Below are positions 21,201-29,513 of a DNA stretch of 64,000 nt, piece by piece (within the stretch, counting starts at the first letter, position 1; every line of letters starts with the position of its first letter). The notes beneath the pieces are model-generated. The model saw nothing but the letters and a program-made list of their open reading frames with translations. It was not told the origin of the DNA and did not search any database. The translations under genes were made by a program, and so were the position numbers. The stretch is from Aptenodytes patagonicus (Eukaryota; Chordata; Aves; Sphenisciformes; Spheniscidae). The stretch is from positions 166,012,853 through 166,076,852 of the forward strand of contig NC_134950.1 of assembly GCF_965638725.1 (NCBI RefSeq). The letters are read 5' to 3'.

Positions 21201-22459
21201 GTCGCTAAATTATCAAGTAACACTGTAAATTCCCTCTAAGCTACCTTAGGTCGGTGCAGCTCAGTACTTTTGCCACATGAAGTAAAAATGAAATCTCTTA
21301 AATCAAAACCACAGTTCATTAACTTTTATCTAAATTTCTTCGACTGAATCAGCCTTAGTTTCTCTTCATCAAGAATATCACTTTGATTACTTTGAGAAGA
21401 AAAATCTCTAGAGGAACAAAGCTTTCTGCATGTTCTCTGATTAAATTATTATATTCCAGTGACTTGCTGGTATACATAAAAGACAGCCACATAGGACTGG
21501 ATGGAACCTTCTGCTCTTCAGGTCAAGTCCCCCTCAACAGTAAGCAATCATACAATAAACATTTCATTTGGAAGGGATTCCTAGAGCATCTACTTTACAC
21601 ACTCCTATCGGCAACAACACAAACCACTTTGCAATAGCATGGAGCATATGCAATTTAAATATGGTACAATAAAGCTGATGAGACCTAAAACAACAGAAGA
21701 TTAATTTGCTATAACGAAAATATATGGGTTTGCTACACAGAGCACTGGAAACCTCTCAAATATGTCTCCCCTAATTTGTATAGTATTTGTAATTCAGCAA
21801 AAACATCCTCAGTAAGTCAACATGATCCAGCATGATCTACTATTTGACAGGCACTGTTTATACAACAGTGAGTTCAGCCCCACAGACATCATAGAAACTG
21901 CTCTGGAAAACAAAGCATCAATTATCCCAGAATGTATTTCCTACCAAAGTTTATCTATCAAGTGTATCATGTTTTCATAATTAATTGATTGCTGACTGGA
22001 ACTTAAAATACCTTTTCATTACATAATGTGGAGCATACCTTAGCACTCCTGCCCCAAAAAATGCTAGTAATGTTTGAAGATCTGTCTACAGAACAATCAA
22101 AACCCAGCACCTCCTGAATAGAGCTTTTACTATCTCTTAAGAGTTCAGCAGACAAAATTAAATAAAAAAATGCTTTTGAAAGTTTTAACCTTGTGATCAC
22201 TGTAGTACGGATCAATATCTTCTAGGGGTTCCCCAATGAGCTCCACAGGAAGATCCCCATACAGAGACGGCAGTTTTTTGCAGACTTTCAGATCAAGCTG
22301 AGGAGTAAGTTTATGTTCTTCAACTCCTTTGTCCTTATTCTCCCGGTTAACTTTGGCTTGCTGCTTTTTTTTCTTAGCAATTCTTTCCTCAATTGCTGCC
22401 AAGGACTCAGGGGTGAAACGTCGAAAGCTGTTAGTTTCTGATGGCCAAAAGGGATCCAT
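122..22459 (-). CDS. SCN11A: Voltage-gated sodium channel alpha subunit, SCN11A/SCN10A type, 5' 13 coding exons (3' part outside window)
   Basis: Pore-forming plasma-membrane Na+ channel subunit; relatives in this cluster drive excitability of sensory neurons (Nav1.8, Nav1.9) or heart (Nav1.5). Thirteen exons join in phase into 664 codons: cytoplasmic N-terminus (about residues 1-130), domain I S1-S6 with an S4 reading [11 protein letters not shown] and a pore motif TQDCWERLY, a short I-II linker, and domain II S1 to the start of S4. Exon sizes of 119, 90, 129, 92, 64 and 239 nt match my recollection of vertebrate SCN genes. Domains III-IV lie beyond base 1. The gene is head to head with WDR48, as human SCN11A is. 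The linker is short, as in Nav1.9, but stretches such as SVIPGLKVIV and ELIGEPLED resemble Nav1.8. Membership of the SCN5A/10A/11A group is secure; the paralogue name rests mainly on position. Confidence 0.9.
397..635 (-). CDS. SCN11A: Sodium channel coding exon 12 (domain II start, S1)
   Basis: 239 nt, phase 1 to phase 0, the same length as the equivalent exon in other vertebrate SCN genes. It encodes [28 protein letters not shown], then S1 ([20 protein letters not shown]) and [10 protein letters not shown]. The acceptor is gtcatttag and the donor GTAAGT. DPFVDL and FMALEH are family motifs. Confidence 0.96.
636..2365 (-). other. SCN11A: Channel intron 11
   Basis: Between the 97-nt and 239-nt exons. 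About 1.1 kb of it is an antisense CR1 copy (listed separately). The rest is AT-rich with no recognisable element. Confidence 0.85.
1070..2190 (-). mobile_element. CR1 LINE, degraded 3' region
   Basis: Read on the plus strand this is the reverse complement of a CR1: it opens with a ttggaagggacctcaggagat-type 3' end and runs into a stretch resembling gatttacccttggt of avian CR1 copies. It carries many small indels and no intact reading frame, so it is an old insertion. It lies in the channel intron in the same orientation as the gene. Boundaries are approximate. Confidence 0.7.
2366..2462 (-). CDS. SCN11A: Sodium channel coding exon 11 (end of I-II linker)
   Basis: 97 nt, phase 0 to phase 1, acceptor gaggcag and donor GTAAGT. 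It encodes [20 protein letters not shown] and then [23 protein letters not shown] matches the conserved segment before domain II (DPxxRQRAMSxAS). No ATG-initiated open frame covers it. Confidence 0.93.
3556..3633 (-). other. Candidate cassette exon in the I-II linker intron
   Basis: On the minus strand a 78-nt segment lies between an acceptor (tattctgcag) and a donor (CAG then GTAATT). It is open in phase 0, matching the flanking exons (both phase 0), so its inclusion would add 26 residues starting [11 protein letters not shown]. The peptide is hydrophobic and unlike known linker sequence, so this may be a pseudo-exon or part of an old repeat. Function unknown. Confidence 0.3.
5045..5530 (-). 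mobile_element. CR1 LINE fragment
   Basis: Reverse complement of a CR1 3' part: gggaaggtcctctggagtcc near 5055, then ttcaggctgtacaaacccaa, cttggcagcctcctctggct and taccccaggtgcagtcacac, the standard antisense CR1 landmarks. Diverged and interrupted by a T-run at about 5202-5213. Confidence 0.75.
6786..6977 (-). CDS. SCN11A: Sodium channel coding exon 10 (I-II linker)
   Basis: 192 nt (64 codons), phase 0 in and out, acceptor tcttttacag and donor GTAAGT. The product begins [19 protein letters not shown] and is rich in Lys and Glu ([12 protein letters not shown]), with [14 protein letters not shown]. This cytoplasmic linker is poorly conserved between paralogues, so the call rests on splice sites, phase and position rather than strong homology. 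RQS could be a kinase site, by inference only. Confidence 0.8.
6978..9981 (-). other. SCN11A: Channel introns 8 and 9 flanking exon 9
   Basis: Apart from exon 9 (8481-8675) this stretch is AT-rich intron. An alternating AT tract lies at about 8315-8350. A 107-codon plus-strand frame at 7880-8203 has no family resemblance and looks like chance. No repeat or RNA gene recognised. Confidence 0.6.
8481..8675 (-). CDS. SCN11A: Sodium channel coding exon 9 (domain I S6)
   Basis: 195 nt, phase 0 in and out, acceptor cctcacag and donor GTTTGT. It encodes [19 protein letters not shown], then the S6 end [20 protein letters not shown], then a charged helix ending QQILEKEQ at the start of the I-II linker. 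[15 protein letters not shown] is a family hallmark. Confidence 0.96.
9982..10126 (-). CDS. SCN11A: Sodium channel coding exon 8 (domain I pore and selectivity filter)
   Basis: 145 nt, phase 2 to phase 0. It encodes [20 protein letters not shown], then [16 protein letters not shown] and the filter helix [12 protein letters not shown]. The aspartate is the domain I residue of the DEKA selectivity ring. The next residue (codon at 10003-10005) is cysteine, as in Nav1.5, instead of the aromatic residue of TTX-sensitive channels or the serine of mammalian Nav1.8/1.9. Confidence 0.96.
10127..11438 (-). other. SCN11A: Channel introns 6 and 7 flanking exon 7
   Basis: Short introns on either side of exon 7. 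They contain a (CA) run at about 10636-10647, an imperfect local repeat of a gacagaaactct-type unit at 10315-10370, and an A-run at about 11007-11027. Nothing else is recognisable. Confidence 0.6.
10755..10818 (-). CDS. SCN11A: Sodium channel coding exon 7 (pore turret)
   Basis: 64 nt, phase 1 to phase 2, acceptor tttattag and donor GTAAGT. It reads [20 protein letters not shown], which matches the conserved LLCGNSSDAG-type motif of the domain I turret; NKS is another potential glycosylation site. The exon is too short to show as an ATG-initiated frame, but its length and both junction phases match the family. Confidence 0.93.
11439..11645 (-). CDS. SCN11A: Sodium channel coding exon 6 (domain I S4-S5, S5, turret)
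   Basis: 207 nt, phase 1 in and out. It encodes [18 protein letters not shown] (S4-S5 linker), the S5 helix [20 protein letters not shown] and the start of the extracellular pore turret with sequons NLT, NTT and NDT and paired cysteines. The acceptor is tttttctag and the donor GTAAAT. Confidence 0.94.
12121..12828 (+). mobile_element. CR1 LINE 3' end, sense on plus strand
   Basis: About 700 nt of CR1 ORF2 C-terminal region and 3' UTR. Translated scraps include [28 protein letters not shown] and [19 protein letters not shown] text. A lesion breaks the frame near 12480 and it continues as [20 protein letters not shown]. It ends in the CR1 terminal repeat (attttgtgattctttg). Inserted in the channel intron against the gene's direction. 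A reading frame of about 140 codons here belongs to this LINE, not to a host gene. Confidence 0.93.
13758..13849 (-). CDS. SCN11A: Sodium channel coding exon 5 (domain I S4 voltage sensor)
   Basis: 92 nt, phase 2 to phase 1, acceptor ttttatag and donor GTAAGG. It encodes the S3-S4 loop and the S4 helix [20 protein letters not shown], with basic residues at every third position. I saw no second copy of this exon nearby, so the paired neonatal/adult exon of some SCN paralogues appears absent, as expected for SCN10A/11A. Confidence 0.95.
14529..14600 (-). mobile_element. Short CR1 3'-end fragment
   Basis: About 70 nt reading gaatctgagaaacatcggtt and ggaaaggacctctggaggtg on the plus strand, the reverse complement of the CR1 3' UTR. 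Strongly 5'-truncated, typical of CR1 insertion. Confidence 0.75.
15000..16650 (+). mobile_element. CR1-like LINE, about 1.6 kb with reverse transcriptase remnant
   Basis: A plus-strand frame of 254 codons (15183-15947) contains [20 protein letters not shown], a decayed copy of the CR1 reverse transcriptase GVPQGSVLGP-LFNIFIN motif. Downstream come tctggagtactgtgtccagc (16157) and the 3' UTR landmark gatctccagaggtcccttcc (16610). The catalytic domain is incomplete and the element is riddled with lesions, so it is inactive. It sits in channel intron 4. Confidence 0.8.
16980..17760 (-). mobile_element. Ancient CR1-like LINE fragment
   Basis: The plus strand reads as reverse complement of an old CR1: gtcttctgaatgcaactaag, tgcatccacaacctcctatg (17108), then ttacattcttgggatttcat and ctgctacttatcaccatgtc, equivalents of antisense CR1 text seen in reptile and bird genomes. 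Highly diverged; limits approximate. A 113-codon plus-strand frame inside is not a gene. Confidence 0.6.
17761..18056 (-). other. SCN11A: Remainder of channel intron 4 next to exon 4
   Basis: AT-rich intron sequence. The 138-codon plus-strand frame at 17862-18278 overlaps exon 4 on the opposite strand and is a shadow of it. No other element seen. Confidence 0.6.
18057..18185 (-). CDS. SCN11A: Sodium channel coding exon 4 (domain I S2-S3)
   Basis: 129 nt, phase 2 in and out, acceptor ccttctcag and donor GTAAGT. It encodes [20 protein letters not shown], then [21 protein letters not shown], the S2 segment with its conserved acidic residue and S3 with the family motif [10 protein letters not shown]. 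The motif strongly supports sodium channel identity. Confidence 0.96.
18186..19256 (-). other. SCN11A: Channel intron 3
   Basis: About 1.1 kb between exon 3 and exon 4, with an ordinary GT-AG structure (donor GTAAGT, acceptor ccttctcag). It contains a short (TAA) run at about 19143-19153. No repeat family recognised. Confidence 0.7.
19257..19346 (-). CDS. SCN11A: Sodium channel coding exon 3 (domain I S1)
   Basis: 90 nt, phase 2 in and out, following the AC 3' splice site and ending at a GTAAGT donor. It encodes S1 and the start of the S1-S2 loop: [19 protein letters not shown], then [11 protein letters not shown]. The NWT sequon is a likely extracellular glycosylation site. No ATG-initiated open frame of any length covers this exon. 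Confidence 0.93.
19347..20639 (-). other. SCN11A: U12-type AT-AC intron 2 of the channel gene
   Basis: On the minus strand the intron opens ATATCCTTTT and closes TCCTTAATTTATTATTCAC. These are the U12-type 5' splice site, a branch-site match (TCCTTAA, about a dozen bases from the end) and an AC 3' end. Using these ends gives an in-frame protein join (HS-LFVG) and exons of 119 and 90 nt. AT-AC introns at this position are established for vertebrate SCN genes. Nothing else is recognisable in its 1.3 kb. Confidence 0.93.
20640..20758 (-). CDS. SCN11A: Sodium channel coding exon 2
   Basis: 119 nt, phase 0 to phase 2. It reads [14 protein letters not shown] and then [22 protein letters not shown], the conserved pre-S1 segment. 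The acceptor is a normal AG (ttttgtag). The downstream boundary is not GT: the exon ends CATTC and the intron begins ATATCCTTTT, a U12-type AT-AC 5' splice site. The 119-nt length fits vertebrate paralogues. Confidence 0.95.
20759..22189 (-). other. SCN11A: Channel intron 1 (between coding exons 1 and 2)
   Basis: About 1.4 kb with a GT donor at 22189-22188 and an AG acceptor at 20760-20759, preceded by a T-run. AT-rich; no mobile element or other feature recognised. Short plus-strand frames here have no coding character. Confidence 0.7.
22190..22459 (-). CDS. SCN11A: Sodium channel coding exon 1 (N-terminus)
   Basis: Ninety codons from ATG to a GT donor after AAG, ending in phase 0. The protein starts [20 protein letters not shown], with the family signature [10 protein letters not shown], a lysine-rich stretch (AKKKKQQAK) and the conserved [21 protein letters not shown]. 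It is the cytoplasmic N-terminal domain. The start is chosen because it is the first ATG in this exon after the acceptor and aligns with the family start. Confidence 0.95.
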
Positions 22460-22487
22460 TTTTCCTTCTATATGTTTGTTTCCAGTG
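22460..22487 (-). other. SCN11A: 5' UTR part of the channel's first coding exon
   Basis: On the minus strand an acceptor (acttctag) ends at 22488, 28 nt before the start codon. The first coding exon therefore carries a short 5' UTR, and at least one upstream noncoding exon must exist, as is usual for SCN genes. I could not place that exon or its promoter with confidence; candidate exon-like segments at 23.8, 30.5, 32.0 and 37.0 kb are listed separately. Confidence 0.65.
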
Positions 22488-22610
22488 CTAGAAGTAACTT
22501 AAAAGAGAAAGCTATTGACAATTAGAAAATAACAGAAATAATACACAACTTAAAACTAATACCCATTAGACAAATTATTTCTTCCTTCTGTGAAGCCCCG
22601 TATGAAACTA

Positions 22611-23255
22611 GAATAGAATAGAATAGCGTAGCATAGAATAGTGTAGGACTATTTCAGTTGGAAGGGACCTACAACGATCATCTAGTCCAACTGCCTGACC
22701 AATTCAGGGCTGACCAAAAGTTAAAGCATGTTATTAAGGCACTGTCCAAATGCCTCTTAAACACTGACAGGCTTGGGGCATCGACCACCTCTCTAGGAAG
22801 ACTGTTCCAGTGTTTGACCACCCTCTCGGTAAAGAAATGCTTCCTAATGTCCAGTCTAAACTCCCCCTGGCACAGCTCTGAACCATTCGCACGCGTCCTG
22901 TCACTGGATAGCAGGGAGAAGAGATCAGCACCTCCCTCTCCGTGTCCCCTCCTCAGGAAGCTGTGGAGAGCAACGAGGTCTCCCCTCAGCCTCCTCTTCT
23001 CCAAACTAGACAAGCCCAAAGTCCTTAGCTGCTCCTCATAGGACATGCCTTCCAGCCCTTTCACCAGCTTTGTTGCCCTCCTCTGGACGCATTCAAGGAC
23101 CTTCACATCCTTCTTAAATTATGGGGCCCAGAGCTGCACACAGTACTCCAGGTGAGGCCACACCAATGCTGAATACAGCAGGATAATCACCTCTTTTGAC
23201 CGGCTGGTTACATGGTGTTTGATGCACCCCAGGATATAAAGCAAACCAAGTAGAA
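22611..23255 (-). mobile_element. CR1 LINE 3' end with terminal repeats
   Basis: A well preserved CR1 3' end on the minus strand. Plus-strand text begins with gaatagaatagaatagcgta (the complement of the CR1 terminal repeats) and runs through ttggaagggacctacaacga. A minus-strand frame (22678-23106) gives [18 protein letters not shown], then [20 protein letters not shown] and [20 protein letters not shown], the ORF2 C-terminus. It lies just upstream of the channel's first coding exon in the same orientation. 5'-truncated and inactive. Confidence 0.95.
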
Positions 23256-23526
23256 GCACGTTCATTTAGAAGAAAGGGTACTGTAAAACAAAACCAACAA
23301 AGATCAACAACTGATTCTGGATCCACCCTGTATAATTCAGTTTGCAGAAGAGAGAATTTTTTCCTTTGTCTTTCCAGCTAGGAAGTGACAAAATCACATC
23401 TCTGTCAGAACTCTGACAATCACCTAATTGTTTATCTCTGTAGCAGCTTTGCACCTTAGTTACTGTACCTCTGTACTTCTTGCAAACAGAAGTCAGTTCC
23501 ATCCCTACCACCCCTGCTGCTTACAT

Positions 23527-23655
23527 GGGATCACAAAATGGTCTAATTGGAAAGGACCCTGAGGCTCATCAAATCCATCCCCTGCTCAAAGCAAGACCAA
23601 CACTGAATATGGCTCAAGGTTTTGTCCAGTTGAGTTTTGAGTACATCCAAGGGGA
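23527..23655 (-). mobile_element. Short CR1 3' fragment
   Basis: Reads gggatcacaaaatggtctaa and ttggaaaggaccctgaggct on the plus strand, followed by the CR1 antisense text ccctgctcaaagcaagacca and ttgagtacatccaaggggat. About 130 nt, older than its neighbour at 22.6-23.3 kb. Confidence 0.8.
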
Positions 23656-23703
23656 TATTTATGGCTTATAGTAAACACAACACAAGAAATGGCAGGTTTT
23701 ACC

Positions 23704-23849
23704 TTACTGGTCTTGAGCTTTGCTCTCCTCTGATTCTGCTGATTTGTTAGTCACGTTTGTGCTTTGCTCTTCCTGTTCTTCAGACTCTGAACTCTTTCCC
23801 TCATGCCATTTATTTATGGCTGAGAAGCTCTGCTCGTGAGGCTTTTTTT
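23704..23849 (-). other. Exon-like open segment, Ser/Glu-rich, unknown
   Basis: After a possible acceptor (aaaattag) the minus strand is open for 48 codons to a TAA: KKPHEQSFSAINKWHEGKSS, then ESEEQEEQSTNVTNKSAESE, ESKAQDQ. The stop overlaps a good donor (CCA then GTAAGG). Codon content is hydrophilic and coding-like. It could be a terminal or internal exon of an undescribed transcript, a 5' UTR exon of the channel, or a decayed gene piece. I do not recognise the protein. Confidence 0.3.
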
Positions 23850-23940
23850 CTAATTTTGTTGAGTAGCAAACTAAGAATGTGGCCACAACTAAGGCTTCAC
23901 CATATGTGGTTTGATGAAAGAATATTTGCATTGACATTAA

Positions 23941-26900
23941 ATAACAAACTGTATTACAAACTTTTATAAACCTAGGCTAAAACCAAGATGCAGTATCTGG
24001 GAAACATCTGAGTTTCAAATATGCCTCCAGATTTCCTGAAGTTTTTATAAGATACCTGTTGAAATTAATTTAGCTTGACATGACTTACCACAAGCGTACA
24101 AAAGGTATGATGCATCACACTACAAAGCATAGTGTGCTGCTTGGTATTATTTCACTAACTTTGCTGACAATGACTCCTGCATACTTTCACACCAAGACTT
24201 GGTAATTAAGAATCATTTAGTAAGCAGTTCTCAAAAAATTGCAGTAACACCAGTGACAGAATTGGGATAGCTGCCATGCTTAATTCTGCTTGTGACCACC
24301 CCTGTTCTATGTGCTTAGAAAAGCCAGGGACCTGCACTTCCTCCAAACAAACTTCACTAGGAGGTGATTTGACCACTGATCAACGCTCGTGAAGCTCCAT
24401 ACCCACTGACTGTTATGCAGCATTTAAAACAACCTAAAGACACCATCAAGGACTACTACCAACCAAATAATCAAGTAAATCTGGTATTGCCCTCCTCACA
24501 ACTGCATGTCAATAGGAAGATTAGACTCTCCTAGAATTTTACAGGTGCCTTAATGCTTTGTAGCTCTGCACTAGAGTGCCTGCTGTTTCTGGAGATCTTG
24601 GTTATGTCTATTTGTTTAATAACTACTCTTTCATACACATCAGAGGAAACAAATTTAATTACTATTAACTACTCGGATTTTGATCCGAGTCATTGCCTTG
24701 TTTATTCATGCTGACAGGTATGGGTCAATTCTGCCTCCCATACCAGCCTGGGGAAAGGTAAATACGAGGAAGCAAATTCACCTTCTGACATAGTCACAAA
24801 TATTGCAATTCTTCTGGGGATTAGCAGAGTACCTTCAAGAATTTATTTTCAATTATTCTGCTTGAGCTTAAATCACTGACAAAGGGGAAGGGTGGAAAGG
24901 TAGTGAGCAGCACTGAAGTGACTTAAGGCAAATCACTGTAAGTAATCAGTTACTAATGACTTCTGGCCCGAATTTACCACATTACTTGTAGATGACAGCA
25001 ATTTACATGACTGCAGTTCTCATCCACAAAAGATAAAGAAAATTTTGACCCATTACAGGATGACTCGCCCTTTGTGACTCATGTCAAAACCAATTGCTCC
25101 CATCTAATAAACACTTTTGGTCACCAACTAGTCTTTAAAACACTCTGCATTTTTGATTGCCTGAGGTCCAGCTGTGCCGCTTCAGTTTTGTGAGCTCACA
25201 TGTGGCCCATGACAGAGAATCAATATTCTCTTCTAATTACAGCTCTCTTCTTTAAATGCATAGATATATTTCTTTAAAAAGAATATGCAACTGCCTGTAG
25301 CCAGAATGATTGTGCAACGATTTTGTTTTGGTTTAGGGGATTTGGGTTGTTTTTTTTTTTTTCCTCCTCTGGGACTTTACAAGCAAGTTCAGATCTGATC
25401 AGGGACCACAACTCAGAGATCAAAATTTACCATGGTAACAAACTGAAAGAATATAATCAAAGAACTGTTACTTTGCAAAACCACACAGACCCACTTCCAA
25501 TGGAAAGCTCAAAAGATAAAGTGAAAATCAACATGCTCTTTTTTTTCTATTTTTGATAATTCTAAGAAGATTAATTTTATCTTCAAAGCAGTTTTAAGGA
25601 CAACAGAGAGACCGAGCTTTTAGGTAACTACATTGACTGTAATAAATGAAGCAAAGAAAATGGTTTTAGTTAATACAAACATTGTTTTAGTATTAAGGAT
25701 TTCGGAATTTTAAAAAAAATGAAGGCTGAATCTGTCAAAAGCAGTGGTCAAGAGCAAAAAAACCCTACATATTCCCTTCAGCAGCAGTGACTAGAAGTCA
25801 TAATTGAACAAACATTCATGGACAACGTGAGAGGATTGCCTCGGAAGACCTGTACCAGCAGTGTGCTTGGGCTCACATGGAACAACAGGCTTTTTGGCCT
25901 TTCATCAACTGCCAAGCATTTATAGATTGTGACTTAGGTTAGGAAAAAGGAAGCTAAGAAGATGTGACTGAAAAAAATCCTTGTGATACAGATGACTAAA
26001 AAATTTTGAAAAGACAGTAACTACTTGAAATTCCTGAAGCTCAGCTAAACTCAGCCACCTCATCATATGCTGCTGAACTAGCTGATTTTTTAAGTCAAGA
26101 CACTAAAGTAAAGTGTTACCCTTAGAAATAATTTCAGTCTTCGCATTGGATAGAAAAGTCTCCCTAGTAAATGACTCTGGGAGGGAAGCTACAGAACAAG
26201 TGTTCCCAGAAGTAAGCTAAAGCACTTAATCCCTGAATGGGATTTCTTCTAGAACCTGGGAAAACAAACTTGGGTGTGTAAATACAAGTTAGTCTGGGAA
26301 AATTCTGACAATACACTACCTAAAGCATGCTGCTGAAGGCAAATACAAGGCTAGAGTCCAGATCTGTTAATTTCCAATACAGGCTATGTAAGCATGTAGA
26401 GTTCCTTTTATATGCAGCAAGGTAACAACAATCAAACTATTGACCGTAAGATATTCAGCAGTCCATAAGAGAGGAATTTAAACTAATAGAACTGCTCAGC
26501 AAAACACTATCAAAGTCAGGAAGGGGCATTTTTTGAGGAGGAGTTTCCCAAATATAAGATAGGAAAACTAGTAGGAACATATATAGAAAGATGTCCTTAT
26601 TTGTGTTTCAATCTAGTTCTAGCATGTATAATAACCAATTCTGAGTCTCAAATTATTTCTATCCGATCCCTTGTCAATAGCCACCCACTGAATATTTCCT
26701 GTGTGCACCTGGATCTGAAAAAATAAAGGGTAAACTATCCGTTTAGCTTGGTTTTAGTATGTATTTAATAGACTCTTTCACATGGGAATAAAGAATAAAA
26801 ATGTGTCCCCACGGTAGGATTTTGTTTGAAAGCACAAAATCAAATAACTATATGCTTAACATAGGTCAAGAAGTATCTTAAAATGAATAAGTAAAAAAAA

Positions 26901-26965
26901 AAAAAGAATAAAACATGTAGCAATACTTACCATGAGATTCACCACCGTAGGACTGGAGTTATTAA
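23941..26965. other. Intergenic stretch without recognised features
   Basis: About 3 kb of AT-rich sequence upstream of the channel gene. Only short poly-T and poly-A runs are visible (for example near 25350 and 26893). The 77-codon frame at 25323-25556 has no coding character. Confidence 0.6.
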
Positions 26966-26967
26966 AA

Positions 26968-27070
26968 TCTATGCTCTAGAATCACAGAATCATTAAAGTT
27001 GGAAAAGACCTCTAAGATCATCAAGTCCAACCGTCAACCCAACACCACCATGCCCACTAAACCATGTCCC
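26968..27070 (-). mobile_element. CR1 3'-end fragment
   Basis: Plus strand reads gaatcacagaatcattaaag and ttggaaaagacctctaagat, then catcaagtccaaccgtcaac, the usual reverse complement of a CR1 3' end. About 100 nt, well preserved at the 3' end and strongly 5'-truncated. Confidence 0.88.
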
Positions 27071-27499
27071 TCTAGTCAGAGCCCTGTTCCTTTTTCAGTG
27101 CTTATCCACAGTATTTCCAAAAAGCTTGTTTTGACCTATCTGTGTATTTGTGAAAACTCATTTTAAGCAGGCAGTTGCAAAATCAAATTTTAATACATCT
27201 TATACACAGTTCAGACAATGATAATAACAAGACATCCAGAACCAGGTATTTCCAAGTAGTTCATGAAGGAGTACTTAACTACACTTAAGTGCATCCATCA
27301 CATTCAATTTTGGTTCATGGAACCAAGTGGCCTTTTCAGCTCTATCAGCAAAATTAGTAGCCTTTTTAGTATCTTAAAAATATACAAATTTGTATTAACA
27401 CATAGGCCAGATATACAGAAACACAAAGATGTTATGGATGGATGCAGTCTGTGGATAAAGACATCTTTGTTGAGGTCCTGCATGTGAACAAGTCATCCT

Positions 27500-27652
27500 A
27501 ACTCCCATTACAGTCAGTGGGTATCTAGTGATATGTATAGTCAATCAAGGCTGTAGAGACAGTCAAATGACCAAAGGGAGACAGATACTTTAAAATCATC
27601 TAAAACTCCAGTGACAACATTAACTAAATCTCCACTGACTGTAATGGGAGTT
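27500..27652. repeat. Perfect 21-bp inverted repeat with 111-bp spacer
   Basis: Positions 500-520 (aactcccattacagtcagtg plus g) are the exact reverse complement of 27632-27652. The arm text resembles the ccattgacttcaatgggagtt-type palindromic arms of an old dispersed amniote element that I recall from reptile and bird genomes but cannot name. Sequence right of the second arm (atttagacacctaaatatag) fits that idea. Probably a decayed nonautonomous DNA element. Confidence 0.6.
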
Positions 27653-27659
27653 TAAACAT

Positions 27660-29500
27660 CTAGATCACAGACAGGGAGCTGCATTTAGACACCTAAATAT
27701 AGCTATCGATCTTGCACTGAATCATTCCATAGCTGCCAAAACTTTCCTTGCTGTTAAGCAGAGACCTCTAACACTCTAGAGTCACGTTCCTGTATGACCC
27801 ACAAGAGCAGAACCAGATGTGAGCAAAAACAATGGTCTGCATTAGCTATTTCAGATTTTAAACTTTACATTCAATCAGTTCACTATATACAACAGGAAAC
27901 ACTGATCTGAAAACTCTGAATATTATAAGCATCTCCAAGTTCATCATCACCACGGATGCACTAGATATGTATACTGTAATGAATCCCCATTATTAAAAAT
28001 AACTTATATTCCACAAAAAAGATGATTAAAAAAGGAATAAACACACTATTTTTTATACGTAGCTCAAATATTTTTGAAACAGGTGCACCACTGTTCATCT
28101 GGAAAAAGAAAAAAATGAGAAAGCAGCTCACAGCTTCACCTTATGAAATAGGCTAGGAATTCTCTCTTTTCTGTGTTGTACGACACCTTGTAAAAAGCTA
28201 TCACCTACTCAGTTCCAATAAAGAGAAAACACTTCTGCTCTCTGATCACCATTTTCTTCTATTTAACTACCAATATTAACAGATTTAACAGATTTATTTT
28301 AGTCCTTTCTAAAATCAAACTTGGACATTTTATCGGACTACTCCTGTCTCTAAAATACATGGCCATTTCTTCCACCTAGCACTTTGTCCCCCACTCCCTC
28401 CCGCCCCCGCCAACAAAAACTTTGTGTTTGGATAAATATCTGCCAGTGTTTTTTTCTTAAACCAGATGTAATATAAAAAGCTATTCACAATATCAATATA
28501 ATATAATAAAATCTATTCACTCATTGCCTCCAAAATCAGAAATGTATGCAATAGGCTAGACTGTGCGTTACTTAAACATCCTGAAAAAAATCCCTCACCA
28601 GCAGTTTTGTGAGAAAAACATTCCAGATTTGCATAGGTAAAGAAATTCCACTATCTCAAGATAAGTACAGCTCAGATTAGGTAGTACTGAAGCCAGTTTG
28701 AGGACTACTGTGCATAAGCCAATATAACAAACCAACAAGACAAAAAGTAGTCAGTAATTAATATGAGAAATATTTTAATGTTTAGTAAAATGTTACACTG
28801 CCACATGTAAACTAAAGGAAGAGCTGCATGTTTACAGCAATATAGTAATTCTACATTAAAGGCACATTTTCTTATGTACATGCTACCTGTACCTAAAATA
28901 AAACCACACCTAAAAGCATGTGTGCACATATTTTTTACATATATATACACATATGTAAACATATATTCTTGAATATTTTGATCAAACATACATAGATCTA
29001 AATTAAGAAAATCAGCAATTGAAATTTCTCACAGTATACAAATATTTAGCAAAACCAAAATACTTACAACATCCCTTTCAAAACAAAAAACCTTCACACT
29101 GATTTCTTAAGCTAATTTCGGCTAGCTTGTATCTTCAAAGAGGCAGAAAGTCTGCATTTTCTCACCTTCACCATTCTGTTCAAAAGAACATCCTATGTAC
29201 CTAGCTAGCTCCCATGCAGAAAGTTTTCTTTTGTATTGGGATGCCTGGGGGAGGAACGGAGGGAGGAGCTTGGTTGCTCTTCTAACAGCAATAAATGAAA
29301 TTTTGTGATCTCACTGGAAACACTGTAAAAAAGGAAAAAGTATGAGGGTGATACTTCTGAAGAATAATCACCTAAATATTAATCAATTCTTTTCTTTCTG
29401 CTGAAATCAGTTACATTTTTTAAAAACAAAGAGGTTTTTTTGTTCAATCAAATATATATGTAAAAACCTATAAAAGCAAAAGCTGTCCTGTTTCACATTT
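27660..29500. other. Intergenic stretch without recognised genes
   Basis: AT-rich. A C-rich patch at about 28389-28410 and an alternating AT/CA tract at about 28930-28960 are the only visible features. The 94-codon minus frame at 28705-28989 is low-complexity and unlikely to be coding. Confidence 0.6.
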
Positions 29501-29513
29501 CATTCTGAGGTAT

